Below, one piece after another: positions 7,339-17,244 of a stretch of 64,000 nt of DNA. Within the stretch, counting starts at the first letter, position 1. Every line of letters begins with the position of its first letter. The stretch is from Levilactobacillus namurensis (lineage in GTDB: Bacteria; Bacillota; Bacilli; Lactobacillales; Lactobacillaceae). The stretch covers positions 1,488,001 through 1,552,000 of the forward strand of contig NZ_CP134159.1 of NCBI RefSeq assembly GCF_032197885.1, read 5' to 3'. Position numbers and translations under genes: made by a program. The notes beneath the pieces were generated by a model. It ran no database searches. It was not told the origin of the DNA and saw nothing but the letters and a program-made list of their open reading frames with translations.

Positions 7339-8283
7339 TTAACGGGTCAGGTAGGCCTCGAACGGCTTCCCCGCTAACGCGTCGGCCTCAAGGTCCGGAT
7401 TGAAGCGTTGATGCTTCAACATGGCCACTTCATACCCGTGAGGATTGGCCCCCGTCTTACGGTCGGGTCCCACCGGCGGGGTCTCCATGATTTTAGGCAC
7501 GGCCGTCAGCTGCGGGTGGTGCGCAATCTGGTTTAACACGTCAAAGCCCAGGGTACCGAACCCAATGTTCGTGTGTCGGTCTTTATGGCTGCCCTGGGGG
7601 TTCTTCGAATCATTCAAGTGCACGACCTTCAGGCGGTCCAACCCGATAACGTGGTCGAAGGTATTCAGAACACCGTCAAAATCAGACGCAATGGCGTAGC
7701 CCGCGTCACTGGTGTGACACGTGTCAAAGCACACCGACAGGCGGTCGTTAGCACTGACTTGATCGATGATGGCTGCCAGTTCCTCAAACGTCCGCCCGAC
7801 CTCGGTGCCCTTTCCCGCCATGGTTTCTAAGGCAATCTGGACGGGAATATCCGGCGTCGCAGCCAGAATCTGGTCAAGGCCCTGCGCAATCTGGGCAATC
7901 GCCGCCGGCGCCCCCGCTCCCACGTGGGCCCCCGGGTGTAGGACAATCTGATGGGCCCCAATCGCCGCGGCCCGTTGAATTTCCGCCGTTAAGAATTCCA
8001 CCGCAAACACAAAGTTTTCTGGCTTCTTGGTGTTCCCTAAGTTGACCACGTAAGGGGCATGAACCACCACGGCCCGCTGCGCATGCGCTGCCATGTAGGC
8101 TTGTCCTGCCGCTGCGTTCAACTCGGCAATCGGCTTACGGCGTGTGTTCTGAGGCGCCCCCGTATAAACCATAAAGACGTTTTCGTCAGCGGCCGCCGCC
8201 TCCTGGGCCGCCCCCAATAACATGGGCTTTCCCTTCATACTCACGTGTGAGCCAATCAGCAATGTCGGTGCTTCACTCATCAT
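7339..8283 (-). CDS. nfo: Endonuclease IV (AP endonuclease)
   Basis: Endonuclease IV cuts DNA at abasic sites in base-excision repair using three zinc ions. The product of about 314 residues has the TIM-barrel signature segments [35 protein letters not shown] and [20 protein letters not shown]. These carry the zinc-ligand His, Glu and Asp residues. Several ATG codons lie in a row (8289, 8283, 8280); AAAGGATGAGG before them favours 8283 or 8280. The start overlaps the 3' end of the upstream tagF-like gene, so a DNA-repair gene is coupled to a teichoic acid operon, probably by read-through rather than function. Confidence 0.95.
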   Translation of the reverse strand: MMSEAPTLLIGSHVSMKGKPMLLGAAQEAAAADENVFMVYTGAPQNTRRKPIAELNAAAGQAYMAAHAQRAVVVHAPYVVNLGNTKKPENFVFAVEFLTAEIQRAAAIGAHQIVLHPGAHVGAGAPAAIAQIAQGLDQILAATPDIPVQIALETMAGKGTEVGRTFEELAAIIDQVSANDRLSVCFDTCHTSDAGYAIASDFDGVLNTFDHVIGLDRLKVVHLNDSKNPQGSHKDRHTNIGFGTLGFDVLNQIAHHPQLTAVPKIMETPPVGPDRKTGANPHGYEVAMLKHQRFNPDLEADALAGKPFEAYLTR

Positions 8284-9505
8284 CCTCATCCTTTCTCGTT
8301 CGAATTAACCGTGCCACCCGTCGACTGGCCGTCCCGTCTTCCCAATCACAGAAGCGGTGATAAAAGGCCGCTTGGGCCGCCGCGTGATCAGGGAATTGCC
8401 CGTGATCCCGCCAGACGTCCAGTTGCTGGTAGAAGCTGGACACCTTGGTGACCAGCGGTCCTGGTAAGGTCTGCGCCGTATAGTCGAAGTAAAACCCCCG
8501 TAGTTGGTCGCGGTAATGAGCCAAGTCATAGGCAAAGAACAACTGGGGCCGCTTCAAGTTTGCGTAGTCAAACATCACGGACGAGTAATCCGTGATCAAC
8601 AGATTCGAAATCAAATATAACTCGGCAATGTCGGTCTCCGCCAACACCGTTACCCGGTCCTCATACCCCCGAATGTCCACTTGGTCTTTGACCAAATAAT
8701 GGGGGCGAATCACCAAATGCGTATTGGCCGACACGTGCCGAAAGAATTCGCCCAGATTAAAAGGTAGGTCGAAACGGTAGACCCCCGGCCGAATTGCATC
8801 GTCATCCCGCCAAGTCGGCGCATAGGTGACCACGGGACCCGTCACCCCCGGCAACAGGCGTTGCTTTACCGCCGCCACTTGGTCGGGGGTGTCCGCCGTG
8901 TACAGCACATCGTTACGGGGATACCCGATTGGCAAGAACCGTCCGCGATAGCCGAACGCCCGTTTAAAGATCTCTTGAGAATACTGGTTGGGCGCAATCA
9001 GGTAATCCCAGCGATTGGCCGCCGTCACAAAGTTCGCGTGGTAACGCGCCGTGGTCTGTCCCGGGATCGCCACGTGGTCGATGTCGGTCCCTAACTTCTT
9101 CAAGGGGGTCCCGTGCCAGGTCTGAATCGTGGTGGTCCGTCGGTTAGCGTGCCACCAATTCGGTAAGCGGGAATTCAAGACCCAGAATTCCGCGCGGGCC
9201 ATCAAGTAGACCCACTTGGGGGTGAAGCGCTTGATTAACTGAATCTCCGGGTACTTCGCGTGCAACGCCGCGTACTCCCGGGGTTTCACACTAAAGTACG
9301 CCGTGGTCCGATAACGGGGATCTTCTGCCACTAATTCCCGGTAAATCGCGGCTGGATTATCATTGACATCCTTGCCGTTAAAACTCTCAAACAGCACGAG
9401 TCGTCGCTTAATGGGTAAACAAATAAGCCCATCGTTCAATACGATGAGCCCATAGCGAGCAACTAGCTTTGCCATCTGGATAACGCTCTTTCGCCCGTTA
9501 GCCAT
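8273..9505 (-). CDS. CDP-glycerol glycerophosphotransferase family protein (TagF-like)
   Basis: This family transfers glycerol-phosphate or ribitol-phosphate from CDP-activated donors during wall teichoic acid synthesis at the inner membrane face. The 410-residue protein shows [14 protein letters not shown] near residue 130, which carries the conserved catalytic His, a second motif [19 protein letters not shown] near residue 300, and RGFYFDY with PGP towards the end. It resembles the C-terminal half of TagF/TarF. Whether it acts as a primase or a polymerase cannot be decided from sequence alone. It follows tagG by 22 nt. Confidence 0.88.
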   Translation of the reverse strand: MANGRKSVIQMAKLVARYGLIVLNDGLICLPIKRRLVLFESFNGKDVNDNPAAIYRELVAEDPRYRTTAYFSVKPREYAALHAKYPEIQLIKRFTPKWVYLMARAEFWVLNSRLPNWWHANRRTTTIQTWHGTPLKKLGTDIDHVAIPGQTTARYHANFVTAANRWDYLIAPNQYSQEIFKRAFGYRGRFLPIGYPRNDVLYTADTPDQVAAVKQRLLPGVTGPVVTYAPTWRDDDAIRPGVYRFDLPFNLGEFFRHVSANTHLVIRPHYLVKDQVDIRGYEDRVTVLAETDIAELYLISNLLITDYSSVMFDYANLKRPQLFFAYDLAHYRDQLRGFYFDYTAQTLPGPLVTKVSSFYQQLDVWRDHGQFPDHAAAQAAFYHRFCDWEDGTASRRVARLIRTRKDEDDE

Positions 9506-9527
9506 GGTTAGGTTGCTCCTTTCTAAC

Positions 9528-10337
9528 TTAAATCAAATCGACGAATCGTGACCGGAACTTGTAGTGTAAGTGAGACCCTAACAAGAGCACGAAGAACACG
9601 AACGCCCAGAATTCTAACGTCAATAAGGGGTGTTGCCAGAACCAGCCGGTTCCCAAGAAGGATTCCCGGAACCCGTTAACGATGTAGTAATACGGGTTCA
9701 GTTCCAACAAGTGCACGAATGGTGCTGGGAAGGACGTAGTCACAAAGTTGAACAGGACACCGGACACATAGAACAGCATCCGCATCACGGATTGTAACAA
9801 GATGTGGTAGTCACGGACCAGCACACTGATACATGAGTTGAAGACCCCTAACGCGACCAGTAACATAATCATCGCGAAGAAGTAATACAACCACTGGAAC
9901 CAAGCCACTTTAGGGTAGACCCCGTTCAGCAGCCCGATCACGATGGAAAACGCCATCATGGTCCAAAACGAGCTCAGGTTGCTGACGACTTTGATGGTCG
10001 GCAAGACCGAAACGGGAAACTTCATCTTAGCGACCATGTTGACCCGTTGGTAAATACTCTTAGACGCGTCCAACGTCGAACGGTTCATGAAGAACCACGG
10101 GGAGATTCCAATCACCATCCAAGGCAGGTAACTGGTCCCATTCAACGGTTGGCCGTGCTTTAACCCGACCCCGAAGACTAACCAGTAGATTCCAATCTGA
10201 ATCAGTGGGTACAAGTATTCCCACATTAACCCTAAATAATGGCTTTGATAACTCGCTTGATCTTCGTAGCGGGAAATCCGAAAAATAATTCCCAGACTCG
10301 AGATCTGTTCTTTGAATAAGGTCATGACCTCTTTCAA
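9528..10337 (-). CDS. tagG: Teichoic acid ABC exporter permease TagG
   Basis: This 269-residue ABC-2 type permease with about six membrane segments has the typical N-terminal amphipathic stretch and LGLMWEYLYPLIQIGIYWLVFG. It resembles TagG/TarG, the permease of the wall teichoic acid flippase. The ATPase partner TagH is usually encoded beside tagG, but no ATP-binding gene is present on either side here, so the partner must be elsewhere. It lies between the TagB-like and TagF-like genes in one operon. Confidence 0.9.
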   Translation of the reverse strand: MKEVMTLFKEQISSLGIIFRISRYEDQASYQSHYLGLMWEYLYPLIQIGIYWLVFGVGLKHGQPLNGTSYLPWMVIGISPWFFMNRSTLDASKSIYQRVNMVAKMKFPVSVLPTIKVVSNLSSFWTMMAFSIVIGLLNGVYPKVAWFQWLYYFFAMIMLLVALGVFNSCISVLVRDYHILLQSVMRMLFYVSGVLFNFVTTSFPAPFVHLLELNPYYYIVNGFRESFLGTGWFWQHPLLTLEFWAFVFFVLLLGSHLHYKFRSRFVDLI

Positions 10338-10358
10338 GGCACTGCACTCCTTTAAATT

Positions 10359-11525
10359 TTAATCGTTCGCGACCGGCTTGAACACCGTCAAGTAGTGGTC
10401 CACGACCCGGTCGGTGGCCCGACCATCGTTGGCCGTATTCCACCGCGCATTGAATTGCGTCAAGTCCGTCTGACGGTCGGCTACGATAGCCGCGGCCAAT
10501 TCTTGGCTCGTCCGTAAGACCGGACCTGGCAACCAATCCAAGAGGTCCGATTGAACCCCGGGGTTACGCGTGTAACTGGGTAAATCAAATAAATAAAACA
10601 GCAGACTGTGGGCGTTGCTCAACAGACTGTAGTCGAAGGCCACGGATGAGTAATCTGTAACCACCGTCTCCGCCACCGTCAACAGTTCCGTGGTACTGAC
10701 CATCGGTGCAGAGACGACTTGGTCGCCCAGCTCCCGGTGCAGATCGCTGGCCGCTGTCGCCAAAGCCGGATGGAGCTTCACCACAACTCTGGCCTGCGGA
10801 TCCGCAGCCAAGGCCTGACTTAACCCTTGAGGTGGCGTGAACGTCACGCCCTCACGATACGTGGGGGCGTACAAGATAACCCGGTGACCCATTAAAGCCG
10901 GTACTGCTTGGTAGACCCGTTGCCGGGTCCGTTCGACCCACTGGTCATCCCGCAACCGGTCCGATCGCGGGTAACCCAAGACGCGCATCTTATTCGCCGG
11001 CGCGTGATAGCTGCGTTGAAAGACCGCCCCCATCGCGGGGGAGCCCACCACGTACTCGTCAAAGTGATCATAAACGGCTTGGAACCGTCGTTGGTCACTC
11101 GCCGACCGCTGCTTGGTCGTTGGGTCTTCCCAACCGAAGCGCTTAATGGCCCCGGCCGCATGCCACAACTGAACGATACGCATTCCCTGGGGATGATAAA
11201 GTCCCCCTAAAAAGGCGTAGTAGTTGTCGCAAAACAGGATATGGGCCGTCATGATCACGGGAATCCCCGTTAAAACGAACCGTAACCCGTCCCGAAAGAC
11301 ATGCGTTTGAATGCCGCCGGCTGCCAGTTCCTGAGCGACCGCCGCTTGAGCCGGTCGGTAAAACACCACCAGCTGGGAACCCGTCGGTAACGCCTGGGCC
11401 AACGAGCGAATCAACGCAACGTTATCGTTGAAGCTCATCAGGTACACCACGTTGTTTCGACGGCGCATCCCCGTTACATGAGACATCAGCCGCACCAACC
11501 ACAAATAAAATTCTTTCACATTCAT
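10359..11525 (-). CDS. CDP-glycerol:glycerophosphate glycerophosphotransferase family protein (TagB-like)
   Basis: This protein of about 388 residues belongs to the same family as the TagF-like gene downstream. It carries VQLWHAAGAIKRFGWED near residue 138, with the conserved HxxG, and VTDYSSVAFDYSLL near residue 298. The shorter, single-domain form and first position in the operon fit a primase (TagB), but this is inference. The start is uncertain: the frame opens at TTG 11531, GTG 11528 or ATG 11525 with no strong Shine-Dalgarno; ATG is chosen here. Confidence 0.85.
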   Translation of the reverse strand: MNVKEFYLWLVRLMSHVTGMRRRNNVVYLMSFNDNVALIRSLAQALPTGSQLVVFYRPAQAAVAQELAAGGIQTHVFRDGLRFVLTGIPVIMTAHILFCDNYYAFLGGLYHPQGMRIVQLWHAAGAIKRFGWEDPTTKQRSASDQRRFQAVYDHFDEYVVGSPAMGAVFQRSYHAPANKMRVLGYPRSDRLRDDQWVERTRQRVYQAVPALMGHRVILYAPTYREGVTFTPPQGLSQALAADPQARVVVKLHPALATAASDLHRELGDQVVSAPMVSTTELLTVAETVVTDYSSVAFDYSLLSNAHSLLFYLFDLPSYTRNPGVQSDLLDWLPGPVLRTSQELAAAIVADRQTDLTQFNARWNTANDGRATDRVVDHYLTVFKPVAND

Positions 11526-11565
11526 CACCAATAGTTTTCAATTTTTGCGGCCCATAACATTGGAA

Positions 11566-11571
11566 ATTATA
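11566..11571 (-). promoter_or_regulatory. Promoter of the teichoic acid operon (-10)
   Basis: On the minus strand TGGTATAAT gives an extended consensus -10 about 40 nt before the TagB-like start. No good -35 is visible at 16-18 bp, which is common for extended -10 promoters. Confidence 0.65.
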
Positions 11572-11667
11572 CCACATCTCTCAAGTGAACCCAGCAGTTT
11601 TTAGGAAGCTTTAAGGATTCTGCCCCAAAATCGGCGGTCATTCCGCTGAATAGTCGTCCGCTGACCA

Positions 11668-11700
11668 TAAAAAAAGCCACCCTGGTTAGTGAGGGTGGCT
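11668..11700 (-). terminator. Terminator upstream of the teichoic acid operon
   Basis: On the minus strand a perfect 9-bp stem AGCCACCCT/AGGGTGGCT is followed by seven T. It may end the small gene at 11854-12051 or the putative small RNA. Confidence 0.8.
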
Positions 11701-11776
11701 CCTTTGTCTTCTGGACAACTGTATCCTAACAGTTTCACCAGCAGACCACAACTATCCTAACAGGTTAGCGTGGTCA
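11668..11776 (-). ncRNA. Putative small RNA: two hairpins with a repeated loop plus a terminator
   Basis: Read on the minus strand there are three successive hairpins. Hairpin A (11775-11744) is closed by GACCAC/GTGGTC. Hairpin B (11741-11711) is closed by CTGG/CCAG and AACTGT/ACAGTT. Both expose the same apical sequence CTGTTAGGATA (11763-11753 and 11732-11722). The third is a terminator, AGCCACCCT/AGGGTGGCT with seven T (11700-11668). It ends about 100 nt before the teichoic acid promoter. I do not recognise the family. It could be a free small RNA, the 3' end of the upstream small gene, or a leader element. Confidence 0.45.
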
Positions 11777-11853
11777 GCCTTATTAACGGCCGCTTTTTAA
11801 AATGTATATATTCATTAAAAATTCATAACCGTTTTTTGAAAAGGCTTTCGTGA

Positions 11854-12051
11854 TTAATACATCATCTTGGTGACCCATTGGCCATAAAGTTCCCGATTTT
11901 CATAGTCCAGCATGCCTGCATCTGCGGCTTGGGCAACGATTCGGTCGGTCGCCTTATCACGAGAAGTGGCCACCATCATCCGGTCCTGCAACGCGTCTAC
12001 TAATGATTCAGAAGCAATACTTGCAGCTTGTTCATGCCAATTTTTATTCAT
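11854..12051 (-). CDS. Hypothetical small protein, 65 residues
   Basis: The product is soluble, rich in alanine, acidic residues and glutamine, and without membrane segments; it starts MNKNWHEQAASIASESL. A longer frame runs upstream, but AAAGGGAG lies 8 nt before the ATG at 12051, which decides the start. A possible promoter (TTGTTT, 18 bp, TATAAA) lies just upstream. I do not recognise the family. It stands alone between convergent-free minus-strand genes. Confidence 0.7.
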   Translation of the reverse strand: MNKNWHEQAASIASESLVDALQDRMMVATSRDKATDRIVAQAADAGMLDYENRELYGQWVTKMMY

Positions 12052-12173
12052 ATTTAAGGCTCCCTTTTGCTTATTTATACATTGTTTCATCAGTTTAAAA
12101 CAACGTCCTTAAAATTGCAACCACAAATCGCGCGGAGCGGGTAAAAAAATTTATTGACCGAAAACAGCGTAGC

Positions 12174-12200
12174 AAAAAAGCCGCCGGTCTTGCCGACGAC
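12174..12200 (-). terminator. Terminator of the YitT-family gene
   Basis: On the minus strand GTCGTCGG pairs with CCGGCGGC across a 5-nt loop, followed by six T. Confidence 0.8.
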
Positions 12201-12211
12201 TTCTGAACAAT

Positions 12212-13087
12212 TTACCATTTAGGCTCGTAGAAATGGCCAAGGACCTTGACCGTATCCGAGATGCTGACGAACGCTTTCGGATCCGCCTCTTCCATCGCAA
12301 CTTCCAACGCGTCCATCTCATACCGTGTAATCACGGTAAACAGAATCGTCTTCTCATCATGGTGGTAGGCCCCTTCCGCCCCGTGAACGATGGTGATCCC
12401 CCGCCGCATGTGGTTCTGGATACTATCGATCACGGTCTTGGGCCGACTGGTGATCACCATGACCTGCATCCGCTGTTGTCGGGTGAACGTCATGTCAATG
12501 ACTTTGGCGTTCACAAACAGCCCCAGCGCAGAGTAAAACGCGTACGGCCAACCGTAGACGAAGCCGGCACTGATCACGATCAAGCTGTTGAAGGCCATGT
12601 TGATAGACCCCATACTGCGCCCCGTCTTACGCCGGACCACGATACCGATGATGTCCAGTCCCCCGGTCGAGATACTGTTCTTCAACGCAAATCCCGTCCC
12701 GTACCCGTTCACGGCGCCCCCGAAGATCGCACAAATAATGGGGTCCGTGGTCAGATGAACCGGTTGAATGACCCGAATCATCGTGGAGGCAAAGACGACA
12801 CAGATAAACGTAAAGACCGTAAAGGATTTACCAATTTGTTTCCATGCCAACACGAACAGCGGCACGTTGATCAAGAAGAGCCCGAGGGCTGTCGTGATCT
12901 GCACGGGAGCATACCGTCCGGTCAACGTATTGATCAATTGGGCAAGCCCCGTCGCCCCGGAGGAATAAATGTGTCCGGGGGTCCAGAAAAAGTTCACCGC
13001 AATTGACACCAAGACCCCGTAGAAAAACGCCACGGAAAACTTGGCCGTATAGGTATGCCGTCTGAATAACTGCTGCACATCGTCCAT
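12212..13087 (-). CDS. YitT family membrane protein (DUF161/DUF2179)
   Basis: This 291-residue protein has about five or six hydrophobic segments in the first 200 residues, including the glycine-rich FALKNSISTGGLDIIG typical of the YitT family. A soluble C-terminal DUF2179 domain contains RRGITIVHGAEGAYHHDEKTILFTVITRYE. The function of the family is unknown; transport has been suggested. It stands alone, with its own terminator. Confidence 0.9.
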   Translation of the reverse strand: MDDVQQLFRRHTYTAKFSVAFFYGVLVSIAVNFFWTPGHIYSSGATGLAQLINTLTGRYAPVQITTALGLFLINVPLFVLAWKQIGKSFTVFTFICVVFASTMIRVIQPVHLTTDPIICAIFGGAVNGYGTGFALKNSISTGGLDIIGIVVRRKTGRSMGSINMAFNSLIVISAGFVYGWPYAFYSALGLFVNAKVIDMTFTRQQRMQVMVITSRPKTVIDSIQNHMRRGITIVHGAEGAYHHDEKTILFTVITRYEMDALEVAMEEADPKAFVSISDTVKVLGHFYEPKW

Positions 13088-13191
13088 GATTTAAACCCCA
13101 ACCTCACTTACTTTATCTTTAATATCGCGCGCCTAAGTATAGCATTTATCGCGAATGGCCACCAACGGAAAAGCCAATCTCTTAGTGACTT

Positions 13192-13716
13192 CTAATGCTG
13201 TTGCCAGTGTTCCTTGACGAACGCTTCCCGGCCGCCGGCTTCCTGTTCAGCCATCCGTGCCGGATTCTTCCGGTAGAACTGCTGGTGGCGTTCCTCGGCC
13301 GGATAGAACGGCTGAACCACTTGAATCTGCGTTACGATGGGCCGGTCAAATTGCTCGCGGGCCTGCAACGCCCGTTTGGACGCTGCCGCGGTCGCCTGCT
13401 GGGCCGCGCTGTTCACGAAGATCACTGGCCGATAGTTATCGCCCCGATCCTGAAATTGTCCACCGGCATCAGTTGGATCTGTTTGTTGCCAGTAGAGCTC
13501 TACCAACTGGGCATAGCTCACCACGGCGGGATCGAACCAGATTTTCACCGCTTCGGTGTGTCCCGTGGTGTGCGCCTTAACCTGTTCATAGGTGGGATTG
13601 GCGACCGTCCCCCCGGTGTACCCGGATAAGACCTTGTGAATCCCCGGTTGTTCCTCAAACGGTTGAACCATGCACCAAAAACACCCACCGGCAAACGTTG
13701 CTGTTTCCAAACTCAT
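13192..13716 (-). CDS. msrA: Peptide-methionine (S)-S-oxide reductase
   Basis: MsrA reduces methionine-S-sulfoxide in proteins. The 174-residue product has the catalytic GCFWC motif near residue 10, where the first cysteine attacks the sulfoxide, the conserved GYTGG, and the [12 protein letters not shown] segment. A longer frame extends to 13830, but the ATG at 13716 places the catalytic motif at the family's usual distance from the N-terminus. It is monocistronic by position. Confidence 0.95.
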   Translation of the reverse strand: MSLETATFAGGCFWCMVQPFEEQPGIHKVLSGYTGGTVANPTYEQVKAHTTGHTEAVKIWFDPAVVSYAQLVELYWQQTDPTDAGGQFQDRGDNYRPVIFVNSAAQQATAAASKRALQAREQFDRPIVTQIQVVQPFYPAEERHQQFYRKNPARMAEQEAGGREAFVKEHWQQH

Positions 13717-13832
13717 TTTATCCCAACTTTCTTTCTCAACGATTCCCATCCTGACCTCAAAACACTTGAAATCAGGACGCTTCATTGGCTTAATTAAACG
13801 GCTTTTAGGCACAAAGGTCAAGGGAGTCATCT

Positions 13833-13865
13833 AAAAAAGGACGACTACCGAAGTAATCGCCCTTT
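13833..13865 (-). terminator. Terminator of hisS-aspS
   Basis: On the minus strand a 10-bp stem capped by a TTCG tetraloop ends in six T, just downstream of aspS. Confidence 0.85.
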
Positions 13866-13879
13866 CGTCAATGACTTAA

Positions 13880-15682
13880 TTAGTTGTCCTGATCTTGATC
13901 CTCATCGGTGATGGCCAAGTCCAAGTCATCCAGTTGCTTGGGAGCAACCGTACTTGGCGCTTGAGTCATTGGTTCCGTAGCCTTCGAGTTCTTCGGGAAG
14001 GCAATCACGTCACGGATGTTGTCGCGCTTAGCTAACAAGCGAGCAAACCGATCTAGGCCAATCGCCAGACCACCATGAGGCGGGAACCCGTAATCTAACG
14101 CCTTTAACAGGAAGCCAAACTGCTTTTCGGCCCGTTCTGGCGTAAAGCCCAAGGCCTTGAGCATCTTCATCTGCAGGTCGCGCGTGTGAATCCGGATGGA
14201 CCCACCCCCTAATTCCAGACCGTTCAAGATGATGTCGTAGCTCTGTGCATAAGCCTTGTGGGGGTCTTCACCCTCGTTCAAGTAATGCTCATCACCCTGC
14301 TTAGGCATCGTGAATGGGTGATGTGCAGGTACCCAACGCTTCAAGTCCACATCGTAGTCGAACAGTGGCCAGTTCACAATCCACAGGAAGGCCCACTTGT
14401 TTTCGTCGATCATGCCTTGGTGCTTGGCAATGTCGACCCGCAAGTAAGACAACGTTTGGGCAACGACTCGCTTGGAGTCCGCAGCGAACAGCAATAGGTC
14501 GCCACTCTTGGCGCCCGTTGCGGCCGTGATCTTGGCGAAGTAGTCGCCATCCTTGAAGAACTTCGCGATAGGCCCGCTAAAGCCATCATCGGTAACCTTC
14601 ATCCAGGCTAAGCCCTTCGCACCGAAGCGTTCGATGTATTTCGCGTACTTGTCCAGGTCCTTACGACTGTATAGGTCAGCCCCGCCTGGTACGGCGATGG
14701 CTTTGACCTGGCCACCATTTTCAACGGCGCCAGAGAAGACCTTAAAGTCGGTGTCCTTCATGATCTCTGACAGGTCCTTCAGTTCCATACCGAACCGGAC
14801 ATCCGGTTGGTCGGTCCCGAAGCGTGCCATGGATTCATCCCAGTCCATCCGCTTGAATGGTAAGGTCACGTCGACGTTTAAGGTATCCTTCATAACCTTC
14901 GCAATCAGGCCTTCGGTAATGTCTTGGATTTCTTCAGCCGTTAAGAAGGACGTTTCCAAATCAATCTGGGTGAATTCAGGTTGCCGGTCACCCCGCAAGT
15001 CTTCGTCCCGGAAGCACCGTGCAATCTGGTAGTACCGGTCGAAGCCCGCACCCATCAGCAACTGCTTAAAGAGTTGTGGGGATTGTGGCAAGGCGTAGAA
15101 GTGACCCTTATAGATCCGGGAAGGCACCAGGTAGTCCCGAGCGCCTTCTGGCGTTGACTTAGTCAAATCCGGCGTTTCGATGTCAATAAAGCCGTTATTG
15201 TCGAAGTAGCTGTGGACGGATTGAATGATCCGGTTCCGCAACATAATCCCTTGTTGCATTTCCGGACGCCGCAAGTCCAGGTAACGGTACTGTAACCGCA
15301 GGTCATCGGACGCCGTGATGCCGTCCTTGATGTCAAACGGCGGCGTCTTGGCCTTGTTCAACAGGTTGATTCCCAGAACTTGGACTTCCACTTTCCCCGT
15401 CCGCATATCCGGATTGATTTCCTTACCGACCCGCGCAACGACTTTCCCTTGGATCTCAATCACGTATTCGCTCCGTAATTGTTCCGCAACGGCAAAGGCG
15501 TCCTTATCATACTTTTCACTAAAGACCAGTTGGACGATGCCTTCGCGGTCCCGCAGATCAACGAAGATCAAGCCGCCTAAGTCCCGGCGTTTTTGGACCC
15601 AACCCTTTAAGACAATGGTTTGGTCCAGATACTGTTCGTCGACTAAGCCGGCGTACGTGGTACGTTTCAAATCTTTTTCCAT
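13880..15682 (-). CDS. aspS: Aspartyl-tRNA synthetase
   Basis: This is a class II synthetase of 600 residues charging tRNA-Asp. The N-terminal OB-fold anticodon-binding domain (residues 1-140, with [22 protein letters not shown]) is followed by the catalytic core, including the [18 protein letters not shown] motif, the bacterial GAD insertion domain (about 290-410) and motif 3, [13 protein letters not shown]. It lies 14 nt behind hisS in the same operon and shares its T-box control. Confidence 0.97.
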   Translation of the reverse strand: MEKDLKRTTYAGLVDEQYLDQTIVLKGWVQKRRDLGGLIFVDLRDREGIVQLVFSEKYDKDAFAVAEQLRSEYVIEIQGKVVARVGKEINPDMRTGKVEVQVLGINLLNKAKTPPFDIKDGITASDDLRLQYRYLDLRRPEMQQGIMLRNRIIQSVHSYFDNNGFIDIETPDLTKSTPEGARDYLVPSRIYKGHFYALPQSPQLFKQLLMGAGFDRYYQIARCFRDEDLRGDRQPEFTQIDLETSFLTAEEIQDITEGLIAKVMKDTLNVDVTLPFKRMDWDESMARFGTDQPDVRFGMELKDLSEIMKDTDFKVFSGAVENGGQVKAIAVPGGADLYSRKDLDKYAKYIERFGAKGLAWMKVTDDGFSGPIAKFFKDGDYFAKITAATGAKSGDLLLFAADSKRVVAQTLSYLRVDIAKHQGMIDENKWAFLWIVNWPLFDYDVDLKRWVPAHHPFTMPKQGDEHYLNEGEDPHKAYAQSYDIILNGLELGGGSIRIHTRDLQMKMLKALGFTPERAEKQFGFLLKALDYGFPPHGGLAIGLDRFARLLAKRDNIRDVIAFPKNSKATEPMTQAPSTVAPKQLDDLDLAITDEDQDQDN

Positions 15683-15695
15683 TGATTTTCCCCTC

Positions 15696-16991
15696 TTATT
15701 TTGTGTTGAAGCCTTCGCTCACAACTTTTTGAAAATCTTGGTAAATATCCGCCAACGGCACACTGATTTCTTCACCCGTGGCCATGGCCTTTAAGTTCGC
15801 CGTCTGATTGGCCAACTCTTGGTCTCCAATCGTCAGGGTGTACTTGGCGGCTAAACGGTTAGCCGTCTTGAACTGGGCCTTAGGCTTACGGCCAAGATAG
15901 TCCCGGTCGGCCGTCAAGCCCGCGTGCCGAATCGCCTGAACCAGCTTCAACGTCTCAATCGACGTGTCATCCCCGATTCCTACGATGTAGACATCTAACG
16001 GATGGTCGTTAGGAACCGCCACTTGTTCGGCTTCCATCAGCAAGACTAACCGTTCGACACCCATCCCGAAGCCCACACCAGGCATTTCGGGGCCACCCAG
16101 TTCCTTGACCAGTCCGTTGTACCGGCCACCGGCCAAGACCGTGGTGTATCCTTCGCCCAATGCCGGTGAATCCGCCATGATTTCGAAAATGGTGTGGTTG
16201 TAGTAATCCAACCCCCGTACCATGGTCGCATCGACGTCGTAAGCGATGCCTAAAGCATCCAGGCTCGCCTTGACCTGGTCAAAGTGGGCCGTGGCTTCGG
16301 GCGTCAAGAAGTCCAGAATCGACGGTGCATCCGCAACGATGGCCTGATCGTGTTGGTCCTTGCTGTCCAAGACTCGCAACGGGTTCTTGTGCAACCGGAC
16401 CTTGGAATCATCACTTAACTCTTCAAAGTGGGGTTCCAAGAACGCAATGAGGGCTTGCCGGTAAGCATCCCGGGTCTCTTTGTCGCCCAACGTGTTCAGC
16501 GCTAACCGTAAGTGGGTCAACCCCAGCTTGCTGAGGAGGTTCATCCCCAAAGCAATCACTTCAACGTCTAACTCCGGCGCATCACTCCCGAAGGCTTCCA
16601 CCCCGATCTGATGGAATTCCCGTTGCCGACCGGATTGGGGCCGTTCGTAACGGAACATGGGGCCCATGTAGTAGACCTTGTAAGGCTTAGTGGTCTCCGG
16701 ACCATACAGCTTATTTTCAACGAAGGCCCGCACGACCCCCGCCGTTCCTTCCGGACGCAGGGATAAGTGCCGATCCCCCTTATCCTTAAAGTCGTACATT
16801 TCCTTCGTCACGATATCCGAAGTATCCCCGGATGTCCGGGAGAAGACGTCGAAGTTCTCAAACATCGGCGTCCGAATCTCATCGAACCGGTAACGGGCGA
16901 ACAAGTCCCGCGCCGTGGCTTCGACGAATTGCCAGGTCTCAGAGGTCCCGGGTAAAATATCCGCCGTTCCTTTTGGCCGTTGGTAACGCAT
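15696..16991 (-). CDS. hisS: Histidyl-tRNA synthetase
   Basis: This is a class II synthetase of 431 residues charging tRNA-His. It begins [15 protein letters not shown], has motif 2 around [24 protein letters not shown], the HisA motif [12 protein letters not shown], and [12 protein letters not shown], with a C-terminal anticodon-binding domain. The frame is open further upstream through the T-box, but AAAGGA lies about 9 nt before the ATG at 16991, which fits the family start. Confidence 0.97.
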   Translation of the reverse strand: MRYQRPKGTADILPGTSETWQFVEATARDLFARYRFDEIRTPMFENFDVFSRTSGDTSDIVTKEMYDFKDKGDRHLSLRPEGTAGVVRAFVENKLYGPETTKPYKVYYMGPMFRYERPQSGRQREFHQIGVEAFGSDAPELDVEVIALGMNLLSKLGLTHLRLALNTLGDKETRDAYRQALIAFLEPHFEELSDDSKVRLHKNPLRVLDSKDQHDQAIVADAPSILDFLTPEATAHFDQVKASLDALGIAYDVDATMVRGLDYYNHTIFEIMADSPALGEGYTTVLAGGRYNGLVKELGGPEMPGVGFGMGVERLVLLMEAEQVAVPNDHPLDVYIVGIGDDTSIETLKLVQAIRHAGLTADRDYLGRKPKAQFKTANRLAAKYTLTIGDQELANQTANLKAMATGEEISVPLADIYQDFQKVVSEGFNTK

Positions 16992-16997
16992 ATACAT

Positions 16998-17238
16998 TCT
17001 TCCTTTCTTGGCGCTGCCCAAAATAAAAAACGCCCCTGTCAATTGACAAGGGCGCAGGTATGCACGGTACCACCTTTTTATTTTCTCAGCAGGATAACGT
17101 TGCAAACGAATGGCCACATCAGGACCATTAGCCTCAAAAGTGTCTTCAAATTCACCACGTTGGTTGCTTTCAGCGAGACAACCTCTCTGTAAACGGATAA
17201 CCTTCTACTAGTCTTTCTCATCGGCTTCTATTTTATTC
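16998..17238 (-). promoter_or_regulatory. T-box leader of hisS-aspS
   Basis: The transcribed leader contains the T-box core AGGTGGTACCGTG (complement of 17063-17075), whose TGGT pairs with the tRNA acceptor end in the antiterminator. A Stem I includes CAGAGAG and GCTGAAAGC, and the leader ends in a terminator at 17025-17055. The specifier-loop candidate is GACAC (17144 down to 17140), preceded by GAA. It reads GAC (Asp) in one register and CAC (His) in the other, matching the two genes it controls. Uncharged tRNA would favour read-through. Confidence 0.92.
17025..17055 (-). terminator. T-box terminator before hisS
   Basis: On the minus strand a GC-rich stem around CGCCC and TGTC, with loop AATT, is followed by six T. 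It competes with the antiterminator formed with the T-box core. Confidence 0.9.
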
Positions 17239-17244
17239 TCCTTA

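Larger units (their letters stand above)
11572..11853 (-). other. Intergenic region before the teichoic acid operon
   Basis: This stretch has no open frame of note. It holds a terminator and two hairpins with a repeated loop (listed separately) and an AT-rich segment at 11790-11850 that could contain a promoter. Confidence 0.6.

Noticed and set aside
10060..10536. A 158-codon minus-strand frame spanning the tagG start and the TagB-like end
   Set aside because: It overlaps two well-supported genes in a different frame and matches nothing recognisable.
11692..11700. AGGGTGGCT on the plus strand resembles a T-box core
   Set aside because: It lacks the full T-box consensus and Stem I, and it forms one arm of a plain terminator on the other strand.
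11668..11776. The tandem hairpins were considered as a guanidine-II type riboswitch or CsrA-binding RNA
   Set aside because: The loops are not ACGR as in guanidine-II, and CsrA is not expected in lactobacilli; the element is kept only as unknown.
12233..13006. A 257-codon plus-strand frame over the YitT gene
   Set aside because: It is antisense to a clear YitT family protein, with low-complexity charged composition and no ribosome-binding logic.
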